Shown: positions 27,477 through 35,631 of the stretch, in pieces
Position numbering within the stretch: position 1 is the stretch's first letter
How the letters are laid out: each line of letters opens with the position of its first letter
Assembly (NCBI RefSeq): GCF_900996245.1
Contig: NZ_CAAJGK010000035.1
Span: 62,001 to 126,000 of the forward strand
Reading direction: 5' to 3'
Source of the DNA: Paraburkholderia sp. BCC1886
Lineage (GTDB): Bacteria > Pseudomonadota > Gammaproteobacteria > Burkholderiales > Burkholderiaceae
DNA: 64,000 bases
The notes under the pieces: model-generated
What the model was told of the DNA's origin: nothing
Databases searched by the model: none
What the model saw: only the letters and a program-made list of their open reading frames with translations
Position numbers and translations under genes: made by a program

Positions 27477-28502
27477 TCAGGCGTTCTGCCAGCGTGCGTC
27501 CGTGACCACCAGTTTCTTCGGAATCAGCTTGATCTGGTAGAGCGCGTCGGCAATCTGCTGCTGATACTCGAAGCGGGTCGTGTCGACCGGCAGAATGCCG
27601 TAGCCGGTGCGTCCCAGCGCCAGTTCGAGTGTGCCGGTATCCAGACCGGTGATCGGTGCGAGTTGCGCGGAGACGGCCGGCACGTTGTGTTCCGCCCAGC
27701 CGTCGAGTTGCTGCAACTCGGCGAGCACCGCGTGCACCACGTCCGGGTGCTCGGTCGCGAAAGCCCGGCGCGCAACGTAGTACTCGACGTTGCGCACGAT
27801 CCCTTCGCCGGTGCTGAGCACGCGTGCTTCCAGTTGGCGCTCGGCGGCGGCGAAGTAGGGGTCCCAGATCGACCAGGCATCGACGCTGCCGCTCGCGAAC
27901 GCGGCGCGTGCATCGGCGGGCACCAGATAAGCCGGCTGGATTTCGTTATAGCCGACCTTGCCGTGTTCCAGCGCCTTCACCAGCAGGTAGTGCGCATTCG
28001 AGCCCTTGGTGACTGCGATTTTCTTGCCGCGCAGGTCTGCGAGCGTGCGGATCGGCGAATCCTTGCGCACGATCACCGCCTCGGCGCGCGGCGCGTCCGG
28101 TTCGGCCGCGATGTAGACGAATTCCACACCACCCGCCTGGGCGAACACCGGCGGCGTTTCGCCGACCACACCAATATCCACGGCCTTCGCGTTCACGCCT
28201 TCGAGCAGTTGCGGGCCGGCCGGAAACTCGAGCCATTGCACCGAAAAGCCCAGCGGCGCGAGCCGTTTTTCGAGCGTGCCGCGTGCCTTGAGAATGATGA
28301 AATTGCCGTATTTCTGATAACCGATGCTCAGCACCTTGTTGCTCTGCGCGCGTGCGGTGCCGCTCGCGGCCAGCGTGCCGAACGTGGCGCCGAGCGCGCA
28401 GGCACCCCGCAGGCTCACGCCCGCGCCGACACCGGCAGCCAGTTTCAGAATGGAACGGCGAGCGTCGCTGACGCCATTGGACTTCGATTTGGTATGAGAC
28501 AT
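27477..28502 (-). CDS. ABC transporter substrate-binding protein, aliphatic sulfonate (SsuA/TauA) type
   Basis: This 341-residue periplasmic protein has a long leader with two arginines (DARRSILKLAAGVGAG), so export by Sec or Tat is possible; maturation is probably near the TARAQS segment. The body shows the sulfonate-binding family features LSIGYQKYGNFIILKARG, DIGVVGETPPVFAQAGG and VTKGSNAHYLLVKALE. No matching ATPase or permease gene is adjacent, so it must use a transporter encoded elsewhere or be an orphan. The upstream 146 bp holds a perfect 24-bp palindrome. Confidence 0.85.
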   Translation of the reverse strand: MSHTKSKSNGVSDARRSILKLAAGVGAGVSLRGACALGATFGTLAASGTARAQSNKVLSIGYQKYGNFIILKARGTLEKRLAPLGFSVQWLEFPAGPQLLEGVNAKAVDIGVVGETPPVFAQAGGVEFVYIAAEPDAPRAEAVIVRKDSPIRTLADLRGKKIAVTKGSNAHYLLVKALEHGKVGYNEIQPAYLVPADARAAFASGSVDAWSIWDPYFAAAERQLEARVLSTGEGIVRNVEYYVARRAFATEHPDVVHAVLAELQQLDGWAEHNVPAVSAQLAPITGLDTGTLELALGRTGYGILPVDTTRFEYQQQIADALYQIKLIPKKLVVTDARWQNA

Positions 28503-28585
28503 GGAGCGGATGTCCGGACGGGATGAGCGCGCATCATGCGCAATGGCCGACGCGTCGTCAAAGAATGGTTTGTGCTATCGATCGC

Positions 28586-28609
28586 GCCGACGCGTATATA
28601 CGCGTCGGC
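28586..28609. promoter_or_regulatory. Perfect 24-bp palindrome, candidate operator
   Basis: The half-site GCCGACGCGTAT is followed immediately by its exact reverse complement, with no central spacer. It lies between the end of the MetQ-like gene and the start of the SsuA-like gene. A related shorter palindrome, CGACGCGTCG, sits about 40 bases nearer the SsuA-like start. No T-run follows, so an operator is more likely than a terminator. Confidence 0.6.
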
Positions 28610-28648
28610 TGAGCTTGTTGCGCCGATTGCGTCCCCTGGCTCGACGGC

Positions 28649-29473
28649 TTACTTGGCGGGCTCGTTCCAGGCCGGCAACGTCGCGCCGTGGTAGACACGC
28701 AGAATTTCCGCGGCGACATTCGGCTGCTGATAGCTGTCGACCAGGTCATGCACCCATGCCGCGTGCAGATCCTTGTCGTTCACGGCGATGAAGTTGCGGT
28801 ACGGGTTGCCCGACACCTTCTCCTGCGCAATACGCTCGTCCGGAATCTTGATGCCGGCCTTGATCGCCCAGTCGGTGTTGATCACCGCTGCGTCCAGATC
28901 GCCGATGGCCCGGCCGACGATGCCCGCGTCCAGTTCCTTGATATGCAGGTTCTTCGGATTGTTGCCGATGTCACGAATGGTCGGCAGCAGACCCGTACCC
29001 TGACGCAGCGTGATGAGACCGAGCGACTGGAGCAGCAGCAACGAGCGGCCTTCGTTGCTCGGGTCGTTCGGCACGCCGATCGTCGCTCCCTGGGCCAGGT
29101 CGGCGACCGACTTCACCTTGCGCGAGTACAGGCCGATAGGCTGCACGTACGTATAACCCACCGCCGAAATCTTGTACCCGCGTGCGGCGATCTGCGCGTC
29201 GAGATACGGCTTGTGCTGGAACGAGTTGGCGTCGAGGTCGTGTTGCGAGAGCGCTTCGTTCGGCTGCGTGTAGTCGTTGAAGGTGGTGATTTTCAGCGTG
29301 AGACCGTGCTTCGCGGCGTTCGTGGCGACGACGCGCCATACGTCCTCGTCTTCACCGGACATGATGCCGACGCGCAGGGTTTGATCCGCGGCATGAGCAG
29401 GGGCCATCGCGATAGCGCCGCACATCATGGTCAGTGCGCCCAGCATCAAGCGGAGGGTTTTGGTTGGCGTCAT
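28649..29473 (-). CDS. MetQ/NlpA-family substrate-binding protein
   Basis: This 274-residue exported protein has a signal peptide ending near APAHAAD and no lipobox cysteine, so it is periplasmic rather than lipidated. NlpA/MetQ features include LRVGIMSGEDEDVW, the NSFQHKPYLDA block, GATIGVPNDPSNEGRSLLLL and DAAVINTDWAIKAG. The family usually binds methionine. MetN and MetI are not nearby. The divergent neighbour is a homocysteine S-methyltransferase, which supports a methionine-related role, though specificity in this family varies. Confidence 0.87.
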   Translation of the reverse strand: MTPTKTLRLMLGALTMMCGAIAMAPAHAADQTLRVGIMSGEDEDVWRVVATNAAKHGLTLKITTFNDYTQPNEALSQHDLDANSFQHKPYLDAQIAARGYKISAVGYTYVQPIGLYSRKVKSVADLAQGATIGVPNDPSNEGRSLLLLQSLGLITLRQGTGLLPTIRDIGNNPKNLHIKELDAGIVGRAIGDLDAAVINTDWAIKAGIKIPDERIAQEKVSGNPYRNFIAVNDKDLHAAWVHDLVDSYQQPNVAAEILRVYHGATLPAWNEPAK

Positions 29474-29551
29474 GAATTACCTTTGTTTTTATCGGTTGAG
29501 AACGTCGCCAAGCGTAAGAGTGAAGCCCGCGATTGGCAAATATTTTCCCGT

Positions 29552-29573
29552 GCATTGCTAATACGCGCAATGC
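29552..29573. promoter_or_regulatory. Dyad GCATTGC-N8-GCAATGC between divergent genes
   Basis: Seven-base perfect arms with an 8-base spacer (29552-29558 and 29567-29573) lie in the 229-bp gap between the MetQ-like gene and the homocysteine methyltransferase. The size and place fit a LysR-type or similar regulator site. This is inference from symmetry only. Confidence 0.4.
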
Positions 29574-29702
29574 CATAAGCGGACCGGAAAGCGGACCAGA
29601 AAGCCGACTAAGAAGCCCGGCTTGATTCGATCCAAGAAACGCTTCGTTCCACCCGCCAGCGCAGCTCGCTACCATTCGGTTCCTTTTTTCGAAGCGAAGC
29701 CA

Positions 29703-30626
29703 ATGGCACTACGTATTCTGGATGGCGGCATGGGCCGTGAACTCTTGCGCATCGGCGCGCCGTTCAAACAACCCGAGTGGTCGGCGCTGGCGCTGATCGA
29801 AGCGCCGGACTATGTGCGTACCGCACATGACTCGTTCGTGCGGGCAGGCGCCGATTTCATCACGACCAACTCTTACGCGGTGGTGCCGTTTCATATCGGC
29901 GAAGCGCGCTTTGCCGCCGACGGCGAGCGCCTCGCGGCACTCGCGGGGCAACTCGCGCGCGATGCCGCTAACGCCAGCGAGCATCCGGTGCAGGTAGCCG
30001 GCTCGTTGCCGCCGGTGCTGGGTTCGTACCGTCCCGATCTGTTCGATGCCGAAGCGTCCGCGCCGCTCCTGCGCGCGCTGGTCGACGGACTGTCGCCCTA
30101 TGTCGACGTGTGGCTCGGCGAGACGCTCAGTTCGACCGCCGAAGCGCAAGCCGCGCATCGCGCGCTGAATGGCGACCCGCGTCCGCTGTGGCTGTCGTTC
30201 ACATTGGACGATACCGCCGATATCGATGCGATCGTCAAGGGTGAGCTTGCTCCCACGCTGCGCTCGGGCGAGAGCATCGAAGCGGCGCTGGCCGTCGCGG
30301 TGTCGCTCGGTGCGAAGGCATTCCTGTTCAATTGCAGCCAGGCGGAAATAATGGAGGCGGCCGTGCGTCTCGCGCGTGCGGCGCGCGATGCGCGCGGCGT
30401 CGATCTCGAACTCGGCGTGTATGCGAATACCTTCGAACCGCAACGCCAGCGCGGCGCGGCCAACTCGGGCCTGAGCGCGCTTCGCGACGATCTGCAACCG
30501 GACGGTTACGCCGTGTTTGCCCGCCGCTGGGCGGATGCGGGCGCGTCGATCATCGGCGGTTGTTGTGGCATCGGGCCGGAACATATCGCATTGCTCTCTA
30601 CTGCCGTACGCGCCGAATTCAACTGA
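29703..30626 (+). CDS. mmuM: Homocysteine S-methyltransferase
   Basis: This 307-residue zinc-dependent enzyme transfers a methyl group, usually from S-methylmethionine, to homocysteine to give methionine. The start MALRILDGGMGRELL contains the conserved DGGMG loop. The zinc ligands are C211 in LFNCSQ and the pair C287-C288 in IGGCCGIGPEHI. Inner ATG 29703 is chosen because the domain begins there; the frame is open back to 29622. It reads into the oligopeptide-type transporter genes only 36 bases downstream, so an operon is likely. Confidence 0.9.
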   Translation: MALRILDGGMGRELLRIGAPFKQPEWSALALIEAPDYVRTAHDSFVRAGADFITTNSYAVVPFHIGEARFAADGERLAALAGQLARDAANASEHPVQVAGSLPPVLGSYRPDLFDAEASAPLLRALVDGLSPYVDVWLGETLSSTAEAQAAHRALNGDPRPLWLSFTLDDTADIDAIVKGELAPTLRSGESIEAALAVAVSLGAKAFLFNCSQAEIMEAAVRLARAARDARGVDLELGVYANTFEPQRQRGAANSGLSALRDDLQPDGYAVFARRWADAGASIIGGCCGIGPEHIALLSTAVRAEFN

Positions 30627-30662
30627 TCGCGCGTGACCTCCTCACTTTTTCTTTGGTCCTCC

Positions 30663-32240
30663 ATGCAAGCCGATAAATCAGGCGACACGTCCTTGTCCGC
30701 CGAAGAGCGCGCCCGTCGCCGCTTCCTGCAACGCGCCGGTTCGACGGCGGCCGCCTTGTCCGCGACCTCCCTTTTGGGGCCGCGCGCTTTCGCGGCCGGG
30801 ACGCCCAAACGTGGCGGCCATCTCGTGATCGGCAGCGACACGGCATCGAGCAGCGACCGGCTCGATCCGGCGTTCTATTTCGAAGAGTTCATGTATCTCG
30901 TCGGCCGCCAGGTCTTCAATACGCTGACCGACCTGAACGACGACGGCTCGCTGCGCCCCGGGCTCGCGGTGAGCTGGGACAGCCGCGACAACGCGCAGAC
31001 CTGGATCGTCAAGCTGCGCAGCGGTGTGCAGTTTCATAACGGCAAGGTGCTCGAACCCGCCGACGTCGTGTATTCGCTCGACCATCATCGCGGCAAGGAT
31101 TCGCAATCGGCGGCCAAGGCTTACCTCGACCCCGTGAAGGAAATCGCCATTACCGGCCCGTTGGAACTCACGTTCAAGCTCGCTTCACCGAACGTCGATT
31201 TTCCTTATCTTCTTGGCGACGTGCATTTCGGCATCACGCCTAAGGGCGCGGATTTCGATAAGGGCATTGGCACGGGCGCGTATGTGCTCGAAAAATTCCA
31301 GCCGGGCGTGCGCGTGCTGACGCGGCGCAATCCGAACTACTGGGACCCGACGCGCGGTTTCGTCGACACGGTCGAAACCGTTGCGTACAACGACAGCGCC
31401 GCGCGCGTTGCGGCATTGCTGAGCGGCTCGGTGCATCTGATCAACCGCGTCGAACCGCGTCTCGCGAAACGTCTCGACACGGTGTCGTCGATCCATCTAT
31501 ACCGGGCGCGCGATACCAACAACATCCTGTTCCCGATGCTGGCCGACCAGGCGCCGTTCAACAACAACGACGTGCGCACCGCGCTGAAATACGCGATCGA
31601 TCGCGAGCAGTTGCGCACGTCGCTGCTGGGCGGCTATGGGTCGGTCGCCAACGACAATCCGCTGTATCCGTCGAACCGCTTCTATACGACCGACGTTCCG
31701 AAGCACGCCTACGACCCGGACAAGGCGAAGTTCTACTGGAAGAAATCCGGCGCGACGCAGCCAATCGTTCTAACCGCTGCGGATGGCGCGACCTTCGCGG
31801 GTGCCGTGTCGGCCGCCGAGTTGTATCAGAACTCGGCGACCCGGGCTGGCATTCCGTTCAAGGTCAACCGCGTGCCCGCCGACGGTTACTGGACCCAGGT
31901 CTGGATGAAGCAACCGTTCTGCGCGTCGTCGTGGGCGAACCGTCCGACTGCGGACGCGTATCTGTCGATGATCTGCGTGACGGGCGCGCCGTGGAACGAG
32001 TCGCGCTGGAGCAACCCGGCTTTCGACAAGCTGGTCGCCGCGGCGCGCTCGGAGAGCAACGACGCACGCCGCAAGCAGATCTATCACGACATTCAGGTGC
32101 TGTACGTCGAACAGGGCGCGTCGGTTATTCCGCTTTACCAGGATTCGCTGGTGGCGACCCGTTCGAACCTGAAAGGCTATAGCGACATACCGGGCGAGGT
32201 GGGTTCGCGCGCCGCGGAAAAAGTATGGTTCGCGAGCTGA
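30663..32240 (+). CDS. ABC transporter substrate-binding protein, peptide type (SBP family 5)
   Basis: This 525-residue periplasmic binding protein has a Tat-like leader RRRFLQRAGSTAAALSATS. The solute-binding family 5 pattern is clear: GGHLVIGSD near the mature start, VVYSLDHH, PRRNPNYWD-like TRRNPNYWDPTRG, and DVRTALKYAIDREQL. It precedes two permeases and a double ATPase, making a full dipeptide/oligopeptide-type importer. The ligand cannot be read from the sequence. Co-transcription with the homocysteine methyltransferase hints at a methylated or methionine-containing substrate. A GTG at 30633 is an alternative start. Confidence 0.87.
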   Translation: MQADKSGDTSLSAEERARRRFLQRAGSTAAALSATSLLGPRAFAAGTPKRGGHLVIGSDTASSSDRLDPAFYFEEFMYLVGRQVFNTLTDLNDDGSLRPGLAVSWDSRDNAQTWIVKLRSGVQFHNGKVLEPADVVYSLDHHRGKDSQSAAKAYLDPVKEIAITGPLELTFKLASPNVDFPYLLGDVHFGITPKGADFDKGIGTGAYVLEKFQPGVRVLTRRNPNYWDPTRGFVDTVETVAYNDSAARVAALLSGSVHLINRVEPRLAKRLDTVSSIHLYRARDTNNILFPMLADQAPFNNNDVRTALKYAIDREQLRTSLLGGYGSVANDNPLYPSNRFYTTDVPKHAYDPDKAKFYWKKSGATQPIVLTAADGATFAGAVSAAELYQNSATRAGIPFKVNRVPADGYWTQVWMKQPFCASSWANRPTADAYLSMICVTGAPWNESRWSNPAFDKLVAAARSESNDARRKQIYHDIQVLYVEQGASVIPLYQDSLVATRSNLKGYSDIPGEVGSRAAEKVWFAS

Positions 32241-33244
32241 GCGCGGCGGGTCGCGTTGGCCGGCGCGCGCGGGCGACTTCTGGCGGTCGCGCGCTGCTGT
32301 TGGGGTTGTTCGTCAGGCGGGTCGTGCAGGGCATCCTTACCCTGTTTGCGGCCGTCACGCTGATTTTTGCCGGCACGAACCTGTTGCCGGGCAATATCGC
32401 CGCAACCATACTCGGGCAGACCGCGACGCCGTCGGCGGTGCACGCGATGGAGCGCGAACTCGGGCTCGACCAGCCGGTGCTGGTCCGCTACGGTCGCTGG
32501 CTCGGCAATCTCGCGCATGGCGAGTTCGGCGATAGCTATACGACGCGCGCGCCGGTCGGGCAGGCCGTCGCGCCGCGTCTGTTCTACACGCTGGTGCTCG
32601 CTGCGAGCGCGGCGTTCATCGCGGTGCCTTTATCTCTCGTGCTGGGCATGCTCGCGGTGCTCAGGCGCGGCGGTTGGCTCGACCGTTGCATCGTCGCGGG
32701 CATGCGGCTCTCGGTGGCGCTGCCGGAGTTCTTCATTGGCTATCTGCTGATCGCGTTGTTCTCGGTCTCGTTGCAGTGGCTGCCGAGCAGTGCGGCCGAT
32801 GCCGGGTCCGGTTCGCTGGGCGCCTGGTTCACGAGTCTCGCACTGCCTTGTGCGACGCTGGTGCTCGCCATACTCGGCCACATGACCAGCATGACGCGCG
32901 CAGCGCTGCTCGACGTGATGGCGCAACCGTTCGTCGAAATGGCACAACTCAAAGGCTTGCCGCCGCGTCGCGTGATCGTGCGGCATGCGTTGCCGAATGC
33001 GATTGCGCCGATCGTCAGCATCGTCGCGCTGAATCTCGCGTATCTGACCGTGGGCGCGGTGGTGGTCGAAACCATCTTCGTTTATCCGGGACTGGGGCAA
33101 TACATGGTGGATAGCGTCGTCAAGCGCGATGTGCCGGCGGTGCAGGCTTGCGGTGTGGTGTTCGGCGCGCTGTATGTCGGCCTCAATCTGCTGGCCGATC
33201 TCGTTTCGATTGCCGCGAACCCGCGTCTGAGGCATCCGCGATGA
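32225..33244 (+). CDS. Peptide-type ABC transporter permease (DppB family)
   Basis: This 339-residue inner-membrane permease has a basic 30-residue N-terminal tail and about six membrane segments. The coupling EAA loop appears as VEMAQLKGLPPRRVIVRHALPNA. The DppB-type GLDQPVLVRYGRWLGNLAHGEFG block is near residue 80. The start overlaps the binding-protein gene by 16 bases and the stop overlaps the next permease (ATGA), so translation is coupled. Confidence 0.88.
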   Translation: MVRELSAAGRVGRRARATSGGRALLLGLFVRRVVQGILTLFAAVTLIFAGTNLLPGNIAATILGQTATPSAVHAMERELGLDQPVLVRYGRWLGNLAHGEFGDSYTTRAPVGQAVAPRLFYTLVLAASAAFIAVPLSLVLGMLAVLRRGGWLDRCIVAGMRLSVALPEFFIGYLLIALFSVSLQWLPSSAADAGSGSLGAWFTSLALPCATLVLAILGHMTSMTRAALLDVMAQPFVEMAQLKGLPPRRVIVRHALPNAIAPIVSIVALNLAYLTVGAVVVETIFVYPGLGQYMVDSVVKRDVPAVQACGVVFGALYVGLNLLADLVSIAANPRLRHPR

Positions 33245-34029
33245 AGCGCGCACCTTATCTGTCTTTCGCGTTCCTGCTGCTGTGCGGGTTACTCGTCGTG
33301 CTCGCACCGTGGGCCGCACGCCATGGCGTGAACGACGTGGTCGGCGGCAACTGGGACGGCCCGTCGTCGCAGGCGTGGCTCGGCACCGACAACCTCGGCC
33401 GCGATGCGTGGTCGCGGCTGATTTACGGTACCCGCACGACGCTCACGCTCGCGGCGCTTTCCACGTTACTGGCGTTCGCCACCGGCGGCGTGGCCGGCCT
33501 GCTTGCGGGCGTACTGGGCGGCAGGCTGGACGGTTTGCTGTCGCGCGGCAACGACGTGCTGATGTCGATTCCCACGCTGATCTTCGCCCTGGTGGTGCTG
33601 GCCGTCGTCCCGCCGGGTGCGGTGACGGTCTGCCTCGTGGTCGCCGCGCTCGAAGCGATGCGGATTTTTCGCGTGGCCCGGTCGCTGGCCGCCGGTATCG
33701 CGGCGCTCGATTACGTCGAAGTGGCGCGTTTGCGCGGCGAGGGCAGTCTCGTGCTGATCTTTCGCGAGGTGCTCCCAAATATCGCACGGCCCCTGGTGGC
33801 CGAATTCGGTTTGCGGATCGTGTTCGCGGTGCTGCTCATTTCGACGCTGTCGTTTCTGGGTCTCGGCCTGCAACCGCCCGCGACCGACTGGGGCAGTCTC
33901 GCCAAGGAAAACAAGGACGGCGTGTTGTTCGGCGTGTGGGCCGCGTTGATTCCGGGCGCGGCGATCGGCCTTTTGAGCCTGAGTATCAACGCCGTGCTCG
34001 ACTGGCTGGCGCATCGGGGACGCGCATGA
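33241..34029 (+). CDS. Peptide-type ABC transporter permease (DppC family)
   Basis: This 262-residue permease is the partner of the DppB-like protein. It shows the DppC block WLGTDNLGRDAWSRLIYGTRTTL near residues 45-65. The EAA loop appears as YVEVARLRGEGSLVLIFREVLPN, and SFLGLGLQPPATDWGSL is near the end. The ATG at 33241 overlaps the preceding stop, and its own stop overlaps the ATPase start. All four transporter genes are thus in one tight operon. Confidence 0.88.
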   Translation: MKRAPYLSFAFLLLCGLLVVLAPWAARHGVNDVVGGNWDGPSSQAWLGTDNLGRDAWSRLIYGTRTTLTLAALSTLLAFATGGVAGLLAGVLGGRLDGLLSRGNDVLMSIPTLIFALVVLAVVPPGAVTVCLVVAALEAMRIFRVARSLAAGIAALDYVEVARLRGEGSLVLIFREVLPNIARPLVAEFGLRIVFAVLLISTLSFLGLGLQPPATDWGSLAKENKDGVLFGVWAALIPGAAIGLLSLSINAVLDWLAHRGRA

Positions 34030-35582
34030 CGGACATCGTGGTCGAAGCGGTACAGGTGTCGGTGGAAGCGACCGGCGCGAACGGACAGACGCGCCGCGTG
34101 CTCGACGAGGTCTCGTTCTCGCTCGCGCGTCACGGCGTGCTGGGCGTGATCGGCGAATCGGGCGCGGGTAAGTCGACGCTCGGGCTCGCGGTGTTGGGGC
34201 ACTTGCGCAGCGGCTTGCGCGCCGCCGGCGGCAAGCTCCTGCTAGGTGGCGACGACATGCTGACGGTGTCCGAACCCCGCGCGCGGGAATTACGCGGCAA
34301 GCGCATCGCTTATGTGGCGCAGTCGGCATCGTCGGCTTTTGCGCCATCGGCAACGCTGCTCGATCAGGTGATCGAAACGGCGGTCGTTCGACGCTCGATG
34401 ACGAAGCGCGATGCAACGGCGCGCGCGATCGAACTGTTCGAACTGCTGGGCTTGCCCGATCCGCAGCGGTTTGGCCGGCGTTATCCGCATCAGGTGTCGG
34501 GCGGCCAGTTGCAGCGCGCGATGACGGCCATGGCGCTGTGTACCTCGCCCGAAGTAGTGGTGTTCGACGAACCGACTACCGCGCTCGACGCGGCCACCCG
34601 CGATCAGGTGCTCGCAACGATCGCGCACGCGTTGCGCGCGACCGGTACGGCGGCGATTTATATCAGCCACGATCTGCCGGTGGTGGCGCGGCTGGCCGAC
34701 CAGCTGCTGGTGCTGCGCGACGGTCGGACGGTCGAATACGGCGCGACGCGCGAGATCGTCGCGGCGCCTCGAGATGCCTATACGCGACGCCTGCTCGCAG
34801 TGTCGCTGGCGCAGCGCGAAGCGCAGGCCGCGGCGCCTGCCGGAGCGCCCGCTTTAGCGGTGCAAGGCGTCTTTGCCAGTTACCGCAACGGCGCGCGGGT
34901 GTTGAACGACGTCTCGTTCGACATTCAGGCGGGCCGCACGCTCGCCGTGACAGGCCGGTCCGGCTCGGGCAAGTCCAGCCTCGCGCGCGTGGTGACGGGC
35001 TTGTTGAGACCTCAGCAGGGCAGCGTATTCGTCGACGGTCAACTCATGCCGGCCCGGTTCGAGGATCGCAGCCGCGAACAGCTGCGCGCGGTGCAACTGA
35101 TTCATCAGCTACCGGACATCGCATTGAATCCGGCGCAGACGATTCGCGAAGCAATCGGCCGTCCGCTGACGTTCTATTTTGGTCTGCGCGGCGAAGCGCG
35201 CGAGCGGCGTGTCATGGCGCTCGCGGAGCAGGTGGAGTTGAGTGCGGATCTGCTCGACCGCTATCCGCATCAACTGTCGGGTGGACAGAAGCAGCGCGTC
35301 TGTATTGCGCGCGCGTTCGCCGCGCAGCCGAAGGTGCTGGTGTGCGACGAGCCGACTTCGGCGCTCGATCCGCTGGTTGCGCAGAGTGTGTTGCGATTGT
35401 TCGTCAGCTTGCAGCAGGCTTCCGGCATTGCGATGCTGTTCATCACGCATGACGTGGAGAACGTGCGGGCGATGGCGGATGCGGTGCTGTCCATCGACGA
35501 AGGTCGTGCGCAGTATGTCGACGTCGCGCAAGCCGATGCTGTCCCGTCCGATTCTCCGCACGCGGCCGTCGTCGTTCAATAA
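34026..35582 (+). CDS. Fused double ATPase of a peptide-type ABC transporter (DppD-DppF fusion)
   Basis: This 518-residue protein holds two complete nucleotide-binding domains, instead of the two separate ATPases of typical Dpp/Opp systems. Domain one has Walker A GESGAGKST (K49), signature VSGGQLQRAM and Walker B VVVFDEPTTALD. Domain two has Walker A GRSGSGKSS (K316), signature LSGGQKQRVC and Walker B VLVCDEPTSALD. A linker rich in Ala and Pro lies near residues 265-280. Similar fusions (YejF, GsiA types) are known. A bidirectional terminator follows. Confidence 0.9.
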   Translation: MTDIVVEAVQVSVEATGANGQTRRVLDEVSFSLARHGVLGVIGESGAGKSTLGLAVLGHLRSGLRAAGGKLLLGGDDMLTVSEPRARELRGKRIAYVAQSASSAFAPSATLLDQVIETAVVRRSMTKRDATARAIELFELLGLPDPQRFGRRYPHQVSGGQLQRAMTAMALCTSPEVVVFDEPTTALDAATRDQVLATIAHALRATGTAAIYISHDLPVVARLADQLLVLRDGRTVEYGATREIVAAPRDAYTRRLLAVSLAQREAQAAAPAGAPALAVQGVFASYRNGARVLNDVSFDIQAGRTLAVTGRSGSGKSSLARVVTGLLRPQQGSVFVDGQLMPARFEDRSREQLRAVQLIHQLPDIALNPAQTIREAIGRPLTFYFGLRGEARERRVMALAEQVELSADLLDRYPHQLSGGQKQRVCIARAFAAQPKVLVCDEPTSALDPLVAQSVLRLFVSLQQASGIAMLFITHDVENVRAMADAVLSIDEGRAQYVDVAQADAVPSDSPHAAVVVQ

Positions 35583-35619
35583 AAAACGGGCGCCGCAAAC
35601 CACGCGGCGCCCGTTCTTC
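35581..35619. terminator. Bidirectional intrinsic terminator
   Basis: The 11-bp stem ACGGGCGCCGC / GCGGCGCCCGT (35586-35596 and 35604-35614) has a run of A on the left and TTCTT on the right. It separates the transporter operon from the convergent glc operon. Confidence 0.85.
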
Positions 35620-35631
35620 CAGTCGGGCTTA

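Noticed and set aside
29474..29702. SAM riboswitch between the MetQ-like and methyltransferase genes
   Set aside because: No conserved SAM-riboswitch core or pseudoknot pattern could be recognised; only a simple dyad is present.
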